Part shown: positions 7,621 to 14,659 of the stretch, one piece after another
How positions within the stretch are numbered: position 1 is the first letter of the stretch
Layout: each line of letters starts with the position of its first letter
Assembly: GCA_023260355.1 (NCBI GenBank)
Contig: JALQVJ010000290.1
Span: 1 to 14,659, forward strand
DNA: 14,659 nucleotides
Direction of reading: 5' to 3'
From: Burkholderiaceae bacterium
GTDB taxonomy: Bacteria > Pseudomonadota > Gammaproteobacteria > Burkholderiales > Burkholderiaceae_C
Notes under the pieces: generated by a model
Seen by the model: only the letters and a program-made list of their open reading frames with translations
Databases searched by the model: none
What the model was told of the DNA's origin: nothing
Position numbers and translations under genes: made by a program

Positions 7621-8216
7621 CCCTGTGGCTCCGGTTTCACAGCCGGCGTGACGAACGCTTGCGGCGCTGGCGGAATGCCACTGCCCACCTCAAAGAATGT
7701 GTACGACAACGTGATGGTCGTCACATGCTTGGGCAGCTTGGGATCCACCACAAAAGTCACAGGCCACTGTTTGGTCTCACCCGGCGCGAGCGTGTACTCG
7801 TTGAAACAAAAACACTCCACCTTGTGGAAATACTGCGCGGTGACTTTGGGTGCATAGCTGGGTATTGCCTGAGCGGCCAAAGTGCGCGGCTGCGTATTTT
7901 GGAACTCGTACATCACCGTGGCCATTTCGCCCGGATGCACAGTCACGGTGGACACGGCGGGTTTGAAGCGCCAAACGCCGCGCGAGTTCGCATCGAACTC
8001 AACAGTGATTTGGCGCGTTTCATCGACCTGAGAATTGGACGGGTTGTAACGAGCTGCACCCGTGCTTTCTTGCTCGACAGCCGCGAGCACATTCAAGCCA
8101 GTTACCTCACAAATCGCGTTGTAGATGGGAACCAACGCGTAGCCAAAGCCAAACATGCCCAGCGTGATCACCGCGAGCTTGGTCAGCATGGTTTTGTTGT
8201 GCTTTTGGCTAGCCAT
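7617..8216 (-). CDS. ctaG: Cytochrome c oxidase assembly protein CtaG/Cox11 (CuB copper delivery)
   Basis: A 199-residue protein with a short cytoplasmic N-terminus, one membrane helix (about 12-33) and a periplasmic Ig-like domain. It delivers copper to the CuB centre of CoxA. The Cox11 copper motif CFCF is at 135-138, preceded by HKVE, and the domain ends with the expected LSYTFFE segment. The frame is open to 8288, but ATG 8216 (MASQKHNK) gives the family-like N-terminus and begins 4 nt after the stop of the 38-codon gene. No strong Shine-Dalgarno is seen, so initiation may depend on termination of that small gene. The stop overlaps the DUF2970 start by 4 nt. This is the Cox11 type, not the unrelated Gram-positive CtaG. 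Confidence 0.95.
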   Translation of the reverse strand: MASQKHNKTMLTKLAVITLGMFGFGYALVPIYNAICEVTGLNVLAAVEQESTGAARYNPSNSQVDETRQITVEFDANSRGVWRFKPAVSTVTVHPGEMATVMYEFQNTQPRTLAAQAIPSYAPKVTAQYFHKVECFCFNEYTLAPGETKQWPVTFVVDPKLPKHVTTITLSYTFFEVGSGIPPAPQAFVTPAVKPEPQG

Positions 8217-8220
8217 GTGC

Positions 8221-8337
8221 TTACCCGCCCAGGATTGCAATCTTGGCGACGAAACCCAAGCCACAAACCAACGCGCACGACAGCACAATCAAGGCTGTGC
8301 GCACGTTGGCTTTGCGTTGTTCAGGCGTTTGTGCCAT
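8221..8337 (-). CDS. Cytochrome oxidase small assembly protein, 38 aa
   Basis: A small ORF between coxA and ctaG: ATG at 8337-8335, 38 codons, TAA at 8223-8221. It begins MAQTPEQRKANVRTALIVLS and continues as a single hydrophobic helix (about 14-37) ending KIAILGG. Polar, charged N-terminus plus one helix is typical of tiny membrane proteins annotated at this position in Comamonadaceae as 'cytochrome oxidase small assembly protein'. It starts 6 nt after the coxA stop and ends 4 nt before ctaG, filling the gap exactly in the same orientation, which strongly supports it as a real gene. A modest GGTGGG (8353-8348) lies 10 nt upstream. The function is inferred from location only. Confidence 0.75.
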   Translation of the reverse strand: MAQTPEQRKANVRTALIVLSCALVCGLGFVAKIAILGG

Positions 8338-8343
8338 GGTTGA

Positions 8344-9963
8344 TCAGCCCACCACGCGAGTGGCAGTCTCGTCCAGCTTGGGAGGATTTTCAAAGGTGTG
8401 GAAAGGCGCAGGAGAAGGCACTTCCCACTCCAAACCTTGTGCAGCGTCCCAGGGCCGCTGTGAGGCCTTCTCGCCTTGACCGCGCATCACGGGGATGACG
8501 ATGAAGACAAAGAAATACACCTGCATCAAGCCAAAGCCGAACGCACCAATGGACGACAACATGTTGAAGTCAGCGAACTGAGCGGGGTAATCGGCATAGC
8601 GACGTGGCATGCCGGCCAGACCCAAGAAGTGCTGAGGGAAGAACGTGATGTTGAAGAAGATCAAAGAAGCCCAGAAATGGAACTTGCCTTTGGCTTCGTT
8701 GTACATCACACCGGTCCACTTGGGAGCCCAGAAATAGAAACCACCGAACAGCGCAAACAGTGAGCCTGCCACCATGGTGTAGTGGAAGTGTGCCACCACG
8801 TAATACGTGTCGTGCAGCGCTTGATCCAGCGGTGCCATTGACAGCACCAGACCCGTGAAGCCACCCATCGTGAACACGAAGATGAAACCAATCGCCCAAA
8901 GCATCGGCGTTTCGAACGTCATCGAACCCTTCCACATGGTAGCGATCCAGTTGAAGATCTTCACGCCGGTCGGCACGGCGATCAACATGGTCGCGTACAT
9001 GAAGAACAGCTGACCCGTGACCGGCATACCCGTCGTGTACATGTGGTGGGCCCACACGATGAAGGACAGGATTGCAATCGAACCCGTGGCGTAAACCATG
9101 GATGCATAACCGAACAGCTTCTTGCGTGCGAAAGTCGGCACGATCTGACTGACGATACCGAAGGCAGGCAGAATCAACACGTAAACCTCTGGGTGTCCGA
9201 AGAACCAGAAGATGTGCTGATACATGACAGGGTCACCACCACCAGCGGGGTTAAAGAACGACGTGCCGAAATGGCGATCGGTCAGGGTCATCGTGATCGC
9301 GCCTGCCAGCACGGGAATCACGGCGATCAGCAGATAAGCCGTGATCAACCAAGTCCATGCAAACATCGGCATTTTCATCAACGTCATGCCAGGGGCGCGC
9401 ATGTTGAGAATGGTCACGATGATGTTGATTGACCCCATGATGGAAGACGCACCGAGGATGTGCAAGGCAAAAATGCCAGCGTCCATGGATGGACCCATTT
9501 GCAGGGTCAAAGGTGCGTACAAAGTCCAGCCGGCTGCGGGAGCGCCGCCAGGCATGAAGAACGACGCCACCAACATGATCGCTGCAGGAATCATCAGCCA
9601 GAAACTGAAGTTGTTCATGCGCGCAAATGCCATGTCGGATGCGCCAATCTGCAAAGGTAGCATCCAGTTCGCAAAGCCCACAAATGCCGGCATGATCGCG
9701 CCGAACACCATGATCAGGCCGTGCATCGTGGTGAACTGGTTGAACAGCTCAGGGTTCACCAGCTGCAAGCCGGGGTAGAACAATTCGGCACGAATGCCCA
9801 TGGCGCAAATACCGCCCACCATGAACATCGCAAAGCTGAACAGCAGATACAGCGTGCCAATGTCTTTGTGGTTGGTTGCAAATACCCAACGACGCCAACC
9901 GGTGGGTGCATGGTGATGATCATCGTGTGCGTGATCATCGTGGTGTCCAAGAACTGCACTCAT
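8344..9963 (-). CDS. coxA: Cytochrome c oxidase subunit I (A-type heme-copper oxidase)
   Basis: The 539-residue catalytic subunit, with twelve helices, which reduces O2 to water at the heme a3/CuB centre. Ligands are all visible: heme a His81 and His394, heme a3 His392 (VVAHFHYT), CuB His257, His306 and His307, with Tyr261 of HPEVY as the cross-linked Tyr. Proton pathways are intact: D-channel Asp110 with Asn99 and Asn117, Glu259 in HPEVY, and K-channel Lys335 (TGVKIFNW), identifying an A-type enzyme. The N-terminus has seven His within residues 7-18, an unusual metal-binding-like extension. ATG 9963 has GGAAGGA ending 6 nt upstream. It follows coxB by 48 nt and precedes the small assembly-protein gene by 6 nt. 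Also called ctaD. Confidence 0.98.
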   Translation of the reverse strand: MSAVLGHHDDHAHDDHHHAPTGWRRWVFATNHKDIGTLYLLFSFAMFMVGGICAMGIRAELFYPGLQLVNPELFNQFTTMHGLIMVFGAIMPAFVGFANWMLPLQIGASDMAFARMNNFSFWLMIPAAIMLVASFFMPGGAPAAGWTLYAPLTLQMGPSMDAGIFALHILGASSIMGSINIIVTILNMRAPGMTLMKMPMFAWTWLITAYLLIAVIPVLAGAITMTLTDRHFGTSFFNPAGGGDPVMYQHIFWFFGHPEVYVLILPAFGIVSQIVPTFARKKLFGYASMVYATGSIAILSFIVWAHHMYTTGMPVTGQLFFMYATMLIAVPTGVKIFNWIATMWKGSMTFETPMLWAIGFIFVFTMGGFTGLVLSMAPLDQALHDTYYVVAHFHYTMVAGSLFALFGGFYFWAPKWTGVMYNEAKGKFHFWASLIFFNITFFPQHFLGLAGMPRRYADYPAQFADFNMLSSIGAFGFGLMQVYFFVFIVIPVMRGQGEKASQRPWDAAQGLEWEVPSPAPFHTFENPPKLDETATRVVG

Positions 9964-10011
9964 CTTGATTCCTTCCGTTTCTTTAACCCATGCAAGGGTG
10001 TCATCGTTTGA

Positions 10012-11223
10012 TTATTTGCCACGCAAGGCCATCACAGCCTTGGGTTGCACCGTCTGGCCCGTGCGGTTAGACCAGGTGTTTTTCGTATAAGTCATCACTG
10101 CAGCCAACTCGGTGTCGCTGAGCGACGACCAAGCAGGCATGGCGCCGTTTGCACGCCCTTTGAGCAACACGTCCGTCATGATCGCTGCATCTGCATTCAA
10201 CACGATGGCTGAACCGTCCAACGGTTTGATCGGGCCGGCGCCTTTGCCGTTAGCTTGGTGACATGCCGCGCAGTTGGCAGCGTACACCTCAGCGCCGCGC
10301 TTGACCAATGCCGCCATCTCCCATGTCTTGTTGGGATCGTCTGCCAAAGCTGCCATCGCTTTTTGCTGCTCATTGACCCAAGCGGTGTACTCCTCAGCTG
10401 TCACCACTTTCACCTGAACTGGCATGAATGCATGCTCTTTGCCACACAACTCAGTACAAGCACCTGAGAACAAACCCGTTTGCTCAGCTTTGAACCAGTT
10501 GTCGCGAACGAAACCAGGGACTGCATCCTGCTTGATACCGAAACGTGGCACGTACCAAGAGTGAATCACATCAGTGGCTGTCGTGATCACGCGGATCTTT
10601 TTACCAACAGGCACAACCAGCGGATTGTCAACCTTGAGGAGGTAGTCGTCTGGCAAATTGGTGTGGTCGCCAGTGTTGGCCAATGCGCGGTGCGATGGGT
10701 CCAATGTCGACAAGAACCCGATACCCTCGCCTTCGCCCTTGATGTAGTCGTAGCCCCACTTCCACTGCATGCCCGTCACCTTCACGGTGATATCAGCGTT
10801 CGAGGTGTCCTTTTGAGCCACCAAAACCTTGGTCGCCGGCAGTGCCATGCCGATCACAATCAGGAATGGGACGATGGTCCAACCCAACTCAACCCACAGG
10901 GGTTCTGAGATCTCTTTGGCTTCGTGACCAACTGAGCGGCGATGCTTCAGGATGCTGTAGAACATCACACCGAAAACCACCACAAAAATAACCACGCAAA
11001 TGGTCAAGATGAAGTAGTTCAGCCAGTGCAACTCTTCAGCAATTTTGGATGCTGCAGGTTGCAGATTGATACCGTTGACGGCTGGACCGCCTGGCAGATC
11101 GTTCACTGCATAAGCTGCAGTCGTCAGCAGCGCAGCAAAGCTGGCGATACCGGTTGCCAGAGCGGTTCTGACGGCGCGCCAGTGGCTTTGGCTCTTTTGC
11201 CCCAATGTCATGGTTGTGCTCAC
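10012..11223 (-). CDS. coxB: Cytochrome c oxidase subunit II with fused cytochrome c domain (caa3 type)
   Basis: A 403-residue precursor. A hydrophobic segment ending AAYA (about residue 39) looks like a signal peptide, followed by two transmembrane helices (about 66-92 and 112-135) and a periplasmic cupredoxin domain. All CuA ligands are present: His221, Cys256, Glu258, Cys260, His264 and Met267. A C-terminal class I cytochrome c domain has heme motif CAACH at 318-322 and a probable axial Met362 in GAMPAW. Electrons from a soluble donor enter this heme, pass to CuA and then to CoxA. The start is GTG at 11223 with weak AGAGAA upstream; an in-frame ATG at 11211 is a real alternative and would still leave the signal peptide. 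It is the first structural gene of unit A. Also called ctaC. Confidence 0.97.
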   Translation of the reverse strand: MSTTMTLGQKSQSHWRAVRTALATGIASFAALLTTAAYAVNDLPGGPAVNGINLQPAASKIAEELHWLNYFILTICVVIFVVVFGVMFYSILKHRRSVGHEAKEISEPLWVELGWTIVPFLIVIGMALPATKVLVAQKDTSNADITVKVTGMQWKWGYDYIKGEGEGIGFLSTLDPSHRALANTGDHTNLPDDYLLKVDNPLVVPVGKKIRVITTATDVIHSWYVPRFGIKQDAVPGFVRDNWFKAEQTGLFSGACTELCGKEHAFMPVQVKVVTAEEYTAWVNEQQKAMAALADDPNKTWEMAALVKRGAEVYAANCAACHQANGKGAGPIKPLDGSAIVLNADAAIMTDVLLKGRANGAMPAWSSLSDTELAAVMTYTKNTWSNRTGQTVQPKAVMALRGK

Positions 11224-11376
11224 TTTTCTCTATATAAGCCTTCAAGCAGGCATTGATAAAACTCAACCCCCGATTAGAACAAAAAAATGGGGCGATTTGC
11301 CTGAAAGCACCCAAAAAGTTGGATGGAATCGCAGGCATCGCTCAGGCAAGCGCCCGAGATTTGAAAACCTATGGGT
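11224..11376 (-). promoter_or_regulatory. coxB upstream region with candidate promoter
   Basis: This 153-nt gap lies between the BioC-like stop (11377) and coxB. The best promoter candidate on the minus strand is TTATCA (11259-11254), 17 nt, then TATATA (11236-11231). That would start RNA about 1-2 nt before GTG 11223 or about 13 nt before ATG 11211. Farther upstream a T7 tract (11287-11281) could be an UP-like element or the tail of a weak terminator for the methyltransferase. The octamer GCAGGCAT occurs twice (11246-11253 and 11331-11338), and TTGCCTGA/TCAGGCAA form an inverted pair (11297-11304 and 11342-11349). No known operator is recognised. Confidence 0.35.
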
Positions 11377-12252
11377 TCACTTTGAACGGGGTTGACGCAA
11401 CATCCCGCGCATTTGGTCCACCGAGATCGCTGTTTCACCCGTTTGCGCCGGGACACCGGAGGGTGCGCAAGCGTGTCCCCAGATCACCTCAATTCGAACG
11501 ATCAAGCGACCCTTTTCGTCGCGGGGCAAGCCCTCTTGAAGGGCTTCGCAGAGTTGGACGCGCCACTGGCGTGAACGACAGCCAGGGAACCGCTGGTCAT
11601 GCGTGTTCGAACCGAGCGTGCGCAGGTCCGCAAGGAGCGCACTGCTGTCAGAGTAGGTCAAGTCAAAAAAAGACGCGTCCAACACCGGATCAGCAAAGGA
11701 CGCCGACACCAGCATGTCCCCCCAATCGTGCATATCGGTGAGGGGGGACATGGCTTCGCCCCAGCCCCACTGTGCATAGATCTCACGAACGGTCTCCAGT
11801 GAATGCGGCCCCAACGCTGAAAACATCAACATGCCATGCGGCTTGAGTGCCTTGAGCCACTGCCGCATCAGGGCCTGCGGGTCCGCAACCCCCCTAAGCC
11901 CCATGTTCGCCCACAGCAAATCTGCGGGCGTTTGACCATCCCATGTGGACGGTGCCTTGGTCCACGGCCAACGCCACTTAGAGGCGGGAACTGACCCGGC
12001 AGCACTCGGCTCATACACATGGTGCTTGGCGCGGGGAAACCGCGCCGCCACAGCCGCTGCACCCTTTTGCCCCCCCCAAGAGGGTTCCCAGTCAATCCAA
12101 CTGGCCGGCGCTTGCGTGAACCAGGCCAGACGCTCAGCCATTTGCACACCCACTTCGTCATGAAACCACGGCGCTCCGCCTTGCCACAGCCGCCGTTCGC
12201 GCTGCAAGGCTGCGGAATCAAGGTGAGGGACAAGCGCGTTTGACGGGTGCAT
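11377..12252 (-). CDS. BioC-like class I methyltransferase, possibly degenerate
   Basis: A 291-residue protein resembling malonyl-ACP O-methyltransferase (BioC, first step of pimeloyl synthesis for biotin) in its second half: ADLLWANMGLRGV, then LKPHGMLMFSALGPHSLETV and a C-terminal domain. The SAM-binding motif I, normally like VLDxGxGxG, reads WIDWEPSWGGQKG (52-64), with an acidic Glu81 ending the next strand (HHVYEP). The glycine-rich loop is thus poorly conserved, so activity is uncertain. Homologues in Comamonadaceae are sometimes labelled 'biotin synthase', which is a misnomer. No other bio gene is in the window. ATG 12252 is chosen as the first start; only a weak GAG lies upstream. It is divergent from comF and in the same direction as coxB. 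Confidence 0.72.
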   Translation of the reverse strand: MHPSNALVPHLDSAALQRERRLWQGGAPWFHDEVGVQMAERLAWFTQAPASWIDWEPSWGGQKGAAAVAARFPRAKHHVYEPSAAGSVPASKWRWPWTKAPSTWDGQTPADLLWANMGLRGVADPQALMRQWLKALKPHGMLMFSALGPHSLETVREIYAQWGWGEAMSPLTDMHDWGDMLVSASFADPVLDASFFDLTYSDSSALLADLRTLGSNTHDQRFPGCRSRQWRVQLCEALQEGLPRDEKGRLIVRIEVIWGHACAPSGVPAQTGETAISVDQMRGMLRQPRSK

Positions 12253-12279
12253 AAAGGTGGCTCAAAGATATGGGCCATG

Positions 12280-12307
12280 TTGGCAATTGAGTGTGGCGCA
12301 GTATAGA
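12280..12307 (+). promoter_or_regulatory. Candidate sigma-70 promoter of comF
   Basis: TTGGCA (12280-12285; one mismatch to TTGACA), a 16-nt spacer and TATAGA (12302-12307; four matches to TATAAT). The predicted start near 12314 would give a leader of about 20 nt containing the AAGGA Shine-Dalgarno (12322-12326). It lies in the divergent gap between the BioC-like gene and comF. Confidence 0.5.
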
Positions 12308-12333
12308 CGGCACACCCCATCAAGGATCAACCG

Positions 12334-13092
12334 ATGAGCCTGTTAGGGCGAGGGCTACGGGACCTGCATATCCCATCTCGTTGTGCCGTGTGCGGTGTGT
12401 GGCCAACCGCCGCTCCAACCACGCCTTGGTGCGCAGACTGCCTTGCCCACTGGGCCGCATCCACAGCGCGATGCCAGCGCTGCGCGCGGCGGTTGGAATC
12501 GTCCGCTCGGATCTGCGGGCTGTGCTTGACGCACCCACCAGCCTTGGACCAATGCATTGCGGCAGTGGATTACGCATTTCCATGGCCGGCCCAGGTCCAC
12601 AAACTCAAAGGACTGAGTGGTGCGTCCTGGGGGCGGCCTCTCGCAAGGCTCATGACACAAGCTTGGTTGACTCATGCCCAGTTGCGACCGGGAACCCAGA
12701 CGATTTGGGCGCCGATTCCCCTGCACTGGCGCAGACTGATGCAGCGCGGGCACAACCAGTCTTGGTCTCTGCTGCGCCACATTGCTCAATCCGAGGCCTT
12801 CCAGTCAACCGACTCGGCGGCCCCTGACCTTCTCGAGCGCCCCCAGCCCCATGAAGTTCAACACCAACTCGACCGAGCCGCTCGCCAGCGCAACACACGG
12901 TTTGCATTCGAGTTAAACCAGGTTTGGTCGAACGCCTTGCACACTGATTGCCCAATCCACGTGGTGTTGATTGACGATGTGTACACCACTGGAGCCACAC
13001 TGAATGCCGCAGCAAAGGTGATCAAGGCACACGGCCCCATCACCGTGAGTGCCTTGGTTTTTGCGCGAACCCCGCCAGTTGAGTCACAGTAG
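12334..13092 (+). CDS. comF: ComF family phosphoribosyltransferase-like protein
   Basis: A 252-residue protein with the ComF layout. The N-terminal zinc-ribbon-like part has four CxxC pairs (17/20, 33/36, 47/50, 61/64). The C-terminal PRTase fold has RGHNQSW and the PRPP-binding loop VLIDDVYTTGAT at 211-222. In naturally competent bacteria ComF acts in the cytoplasm during DNA uptake (helicase-associated); in others its role is unclear and it is often called amidophosphoribosyltransferase-like or GntX. ATG 12334 has AAGGA 7 nt upstream (12322-12326). It is divergent from the BioC-like gene, an arrangement also familiar from loci where comF/gntX sits beside bio genes. trmL follows 16 nt downstream, so the two are probably cotranscribed. 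Confidence 0.92.
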   Translation: MSLLGRGLRDLHIPSRCAVCGVWPTAAPTTPWCADCLAHWAASTARCQRCARRLESSARICGLCLTHPPALDQCIAAVDYAFPWPAQVHKLKGLSGASWGRPLARLMTQAWLTHAQLRPGTQTIWAPIPLHWRRLMQRGHNQSWSLLRHIAQSEAFQSTDSAAPDLLERPQPHEVQHQLDRAARQRNTRFAFELNQVWSNALHTDCPIHVVLIDDVYTTGATLNAAAKVIKAHGPITVSALVFARTPPVESQ

Positions 13093-13108
13093 CGCTAACA
13101 TCACGGAC

Positions 13109-13576
13109 ATGTTTCATATCGCCTTGGTCTACCCTGAAATCCCGCCCAATACGGGCAATATCATCCGCCTGTGTGCCAACTCGGGAGCGCAGTTGCATTT
13201 GGTCGAACCTCTGGGCTTTTTGATGGAGGACAAGCAATTGCGGCGAGCAGGTTTGGACTACCACGAATACGCGGCAGTGCGGCGCCACACCTCTTGGCAG
13301 GCCTTTCAGGAAGCCCAAATCTGCCCGCCTGAACGGCAGTTCGCGTTCACCACCAAGGGGGCTCACAGCGCGTTTGAGCAAAAGTTTGAACCGGGTGACT
13401 GCTTCATATTTGGCTCGGAAACCAAGGGACTCCCTTCAGACATCCTCAGCGCCTTTCCCGCAAATCAGCGCCTTCGCGTGCCCATGCTGGCCAACCAACG
13501 CAGCCTGAACCTATCCAACGCAGCCGCTATCGTGACCTATGAGGCATGGCGGCAAAACGGCTTTCAAGGGATCTGA
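13109..13576 (+). CDS. trmL: tRNA (cytidine/uridine-34-2'-O)-methyltransferase TrmL
   Basis: A 155-residue SPOUT-class methyltransferase that 2'-O-methylates the wobble base of tRNA-Leu isoacceptors using SAM. The length matches the family. The three SPOUT motifs are visible: N14-x2-N17-x2-R20 (PPNTGNIIRL), FGSETKGLP at 101-109, and SLNLSNAAAIV from 132, which form the trefoil-knot SAM pocket. Upstream codons back to 13049 are in frame but overlap comF; ATG 13109 matches the normal N-terminus MFHIALV. The Shine-Dalgarno is weak, and proximity to the comF stop (16 nt) suggests reinitiation. The DUF1841 gene begins 2 nt after the stop. Confidence 0.95.
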   Translation: MFHIALVYPEIPPNTGNIIRLCANSGAQLHLVEPLGFLMEDKQLRRAGLDYHEYAAVRRHTSWQAFQEAQICPPERQFAFTTKGAHSAFEQKFEPGDCFIFGSETKGLPSDILSAFPANQRLRVPMLANQRSLNLSNAAAIVTYEAWRQNGFQGI

Positions 13577-13578
13577 GC

Positions 13579-14022
13579 GTGTTCACTCCCAACCAATCCG
13601 ATGTGCGACGCTTTTTTTGTCAGGCGTACGCGAAAGGCCAAAAAGGCATGACCCTCGAGGCCATTGAAGCGCTGGCTTATGAGTGGATGAAAGAGCACCC
13701 TGAGTACAGCGATACATTTGCCGATGAGTCCGCCGCTTTGGCACAAACTGGGGTGGATTCGCCTGATCAAGAAAATCCGTTTTTGCACATATCCATGCAC
13801 TTGAGCATCAGCGAGCAATGCTCGATCGATCAACCCCCGGGTATTCGCCAAGCTGTCGAACTGCTGGCCGCCAAGCGCAAAGATTTACACGATGCGCACC
13901 ATCTGGTGATGGAGTGTCTGGGGCGAATGCTTTGGGAAAGCCAACGCAGCGGACGCCCTCCGGACGGCCAGGCCTACATCGAACACGTGCGACGCTTGGC
14001 GACCCAGGACCCTCGGGTCTAG
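13579..14022 (+). CDS. DUF1841 family protein
   Basis: A 147-residue soluble protein matching the DUF1841 family as I know it from beta- and gammaproteobacteria. It starts MFTPNQSDVRRFF and carries EWMKEHPEY (35-43), the most conserved block NPFLHISMHLSISEQ (66-80) followed by IDQPPGIR, then VMECLGRMLWE and PPDGQAYIE. The His-rich SMHLSISEQ segment could bind metal, but no function is established. The start is GTG at 13579: it is 2 nt after the trmL stop, has AAGGG (13566-13570) 8 nt upstream, and gives the family N-terminus. An in-frame ATG at 13546 would overlap trmL by 31 nt and is less likely. It is the last gene of the comF-trmL unit. Confidence 0.88.
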   Translation: MFTPNQSDVRRFFCQAYAKGQKGMTLEAIEALAYEWMKEHPEYSDTFADESAALAQTGVDSPDQENPFLHISMHLSISEQCSIDQPPGIRQAVELLAAKRKDLHDAHHLVMECLGRMLWESQRSGRPPDGQAYIEHVRRLATQDPRV

Positions 14023-14050
14023 ACGCCACGCCGACCATCTGCCTCAAGGC

Positions 14051-14082
14051 AACAAAAAGGCCGCTCTAGAGCGGCCTTTCTA
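14051..14082. terminator. Bidirectional rho-independent terminator
   Basis: A 24-bp perfect palindrome (14056-14079) with arms AAAGGCCGCT and AGCGGCCTTT and a CTAG loop. It is followed by TTTCTATT on the plus strand and by TTTTTGTT on the minus strand. It sits between the converging DUF1841 gene and cytochrome c gene and can serve both. Confidence 0.85.
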
Positions 14083-14097
14083 TTCACACCTGTCGCA

Positions 14098-14659
14098 TCA
14101 GCGGAAGCGATTCAAGGGCTGGGTGAACATCTCGCCCTCCAAGCTGCCCAGATACTTGGCCAAAGCCTTCAACTGTTCATTCGTGAACTGCTTGGCCACA
14201 CCGCCCATGATCGCGTTGGCACGGCCCACTTGAGGGTTGCCCTCGACTTTGTAGGCCTTGAGAGCGAAGTACAGATAGTCCGCGTGCTGGCCAGCAATCT
14301 TGGGATAGCTGGGATCCAAAGGCTTGCTGAAGTTGGCACCATGGCAAGCTACGCAACCGCCTTTGTTCAGCAACTCTGCCACTTCGACGGACGGCGCACG
14401 TGCCGCGTCAGGCAGCTTTGCACCGTTGCTATGGCCCGCATAAAACGCGGCCAGATCGGCGATATCTTGGTCAGTCAAAGAGCCCGCAATGCCGCGCATC
14501 GTGGGGTGCTTGCGATCGCCTTTGCGGTACTGCGCCAGGGCTGATTCGATGTACTTGGCGGACTGGCCCGAAATCATTGGCACCTTGTGAATTTCAGGGA
14601 ATGAGTTTTGGTAGCCGGGGATGCCGTGACAACCGATACACATCGCCGCTTTGCTCTCG
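14098..14659 (-). CDS. Di-heme cytochrome c4-like protein, N-terminus beyond window
   Basis: The visible 187 codons encode two class I cytochrome c domains. Heme motifs are CIGCH (beginning with the Cys codon at 14640) and, about 95 residues later, CVACH. Each domain has a candidate axial Met: PTMRGIAG and AIMGGVAK. Each ends in a helix of the type LTDQDIADLAAFYAG or FTNEQLKALAKYLGS. This pattern fits periplasmic cytochrome c4, which can donate electrons to terminal oxidases. The frame stays open to the right edge; the codons before the first Met in the window (14643) read ESKAA, so this Met is internal and the signal peptide lies outside. The stop is TGA at 14100-14098, just after the shared terminator. 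A role as donor for the caa3 oxidase is plausible but inferred. Confidence 0.88.
   Translation of the reverse strand, partial: ESKAAMCIGCHGIPGYQNSFPEIHKVPMISGQSAKYIESALAQYRKGDRKHPTMRGIAGSLTDQDIADLAAFYAGHSNGAKLPDAARAPSVEVAELLNKGGCVACHGANFSKPLDPSYPKIAGQHADYLYFALKAYKVEGNPQVGRANAIMGGVAKQFTNEQLKALAKYLGSLEGEMFTQPLNRFR

Noticed and set aside
7659..8498. Plus-strand open frame of 279 codons
   Set aside because: It crosses ctaG, the 38-codon gene and the coxA end on the opposite strand; all three have family, spacing or motif support.
12291..12827. Plus-strand open frame of 178 codons overlapping comF in another frame
   Set aside because: comF in its own frame has four CxxC pairs and the PRPP loop; this frame has no motif and is a GC-driven shadow.
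1..14659. Mobile elements, CRISPR arrays, tRNA or rRNA genes, phage or defence systems
   Set aside because: No transposase-like protein, regularly spaced repeats, tRNA-like cloverleaf or defence-domain motif was found; almost all of the window is accounted for by core metabolic and respiratory genes.

Overview
The window looks like chromosomal DNA of a betaproteobacterium, most likely Burkholderiales and probably the Comamonadaceae. This placement rests on gene order and protein character: a caa3-type cytochrome c oxidase locus with a DUF2970 gene, a DUF2909 'twin transmembrane' gene and a tiny assembly-protein gene between the usual cox genes, plus a DUF1841 gene and a ferredoxin-fused flavin reductase. 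No phylogeny could be run. The DNA is moderately GC-rich and densely coded, with no insertion sequence, CRISPR array, rRNA or tRNA.

Layout. Positions 1-957 (minus) hold an atypical SDR/epimerase-like gene cut by the left edge. Positions 1018-2052 (plus) hold a 2Fe-2S/FAD/NAD reductase, divergent from it. From about 12.25 kb down to 2.1 kb nearly everything is on the minus strand. A BioC-like methyltransferase (12252-11377) is followed by oxidase unit A: coxB, coxA, a 38-codon assembly-protein gene, ctaG, a DUF2970 gene and coxC, ending at a strong hairpin (6418-6443). Unit B runs surf1, a SCO-like membrane protein, ctaA, ctaB and sco1, ending at a hairpin at 2063-2084. A small plus-strand DUF2909 gene (6150-6386) separates the units. 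Positions 12334-14022 (plus) hold comF, trmL and a DUF1841 gene, closed by a bidirectional terminator at 14056-14079. The right edge (14098-14659, minus) is a di-heme cytochrome c4-like gene missing its N-terminus.

How the genes work together. CoxA, CoxB and CoxC are the catalytic core of a heme-copper oxidase. CoxB carries both the CuA site and a C-terminal heme c domain, so the enzyme is of caa3 type. CtaB and CtaA make heme O and then heme A for CoxA. Surf1 helps heme A insertion, CtaG delivers copper to CuB, and Sco1 delivers copper to CuA. The window therefore encodes the core enzyme and most of the dedicated assembly pathway. In unit B the four downstream genes are joined by overlaps, three of them 4-nt stop/start overlaps using GTG, GTG and TTG starts. 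This supports tight translational coupling and corrects two start sites.

The region is mostly ordinary core-genome content. The most interesting points are the 38-codon gene, the second Cx3C thioredoxin-fold-like protein beside sco1, the overlap chain, the DUF2909 gene's possible leaderless start, and degenerate catalytic motifs in the SDR-like and BioC-like proteins.
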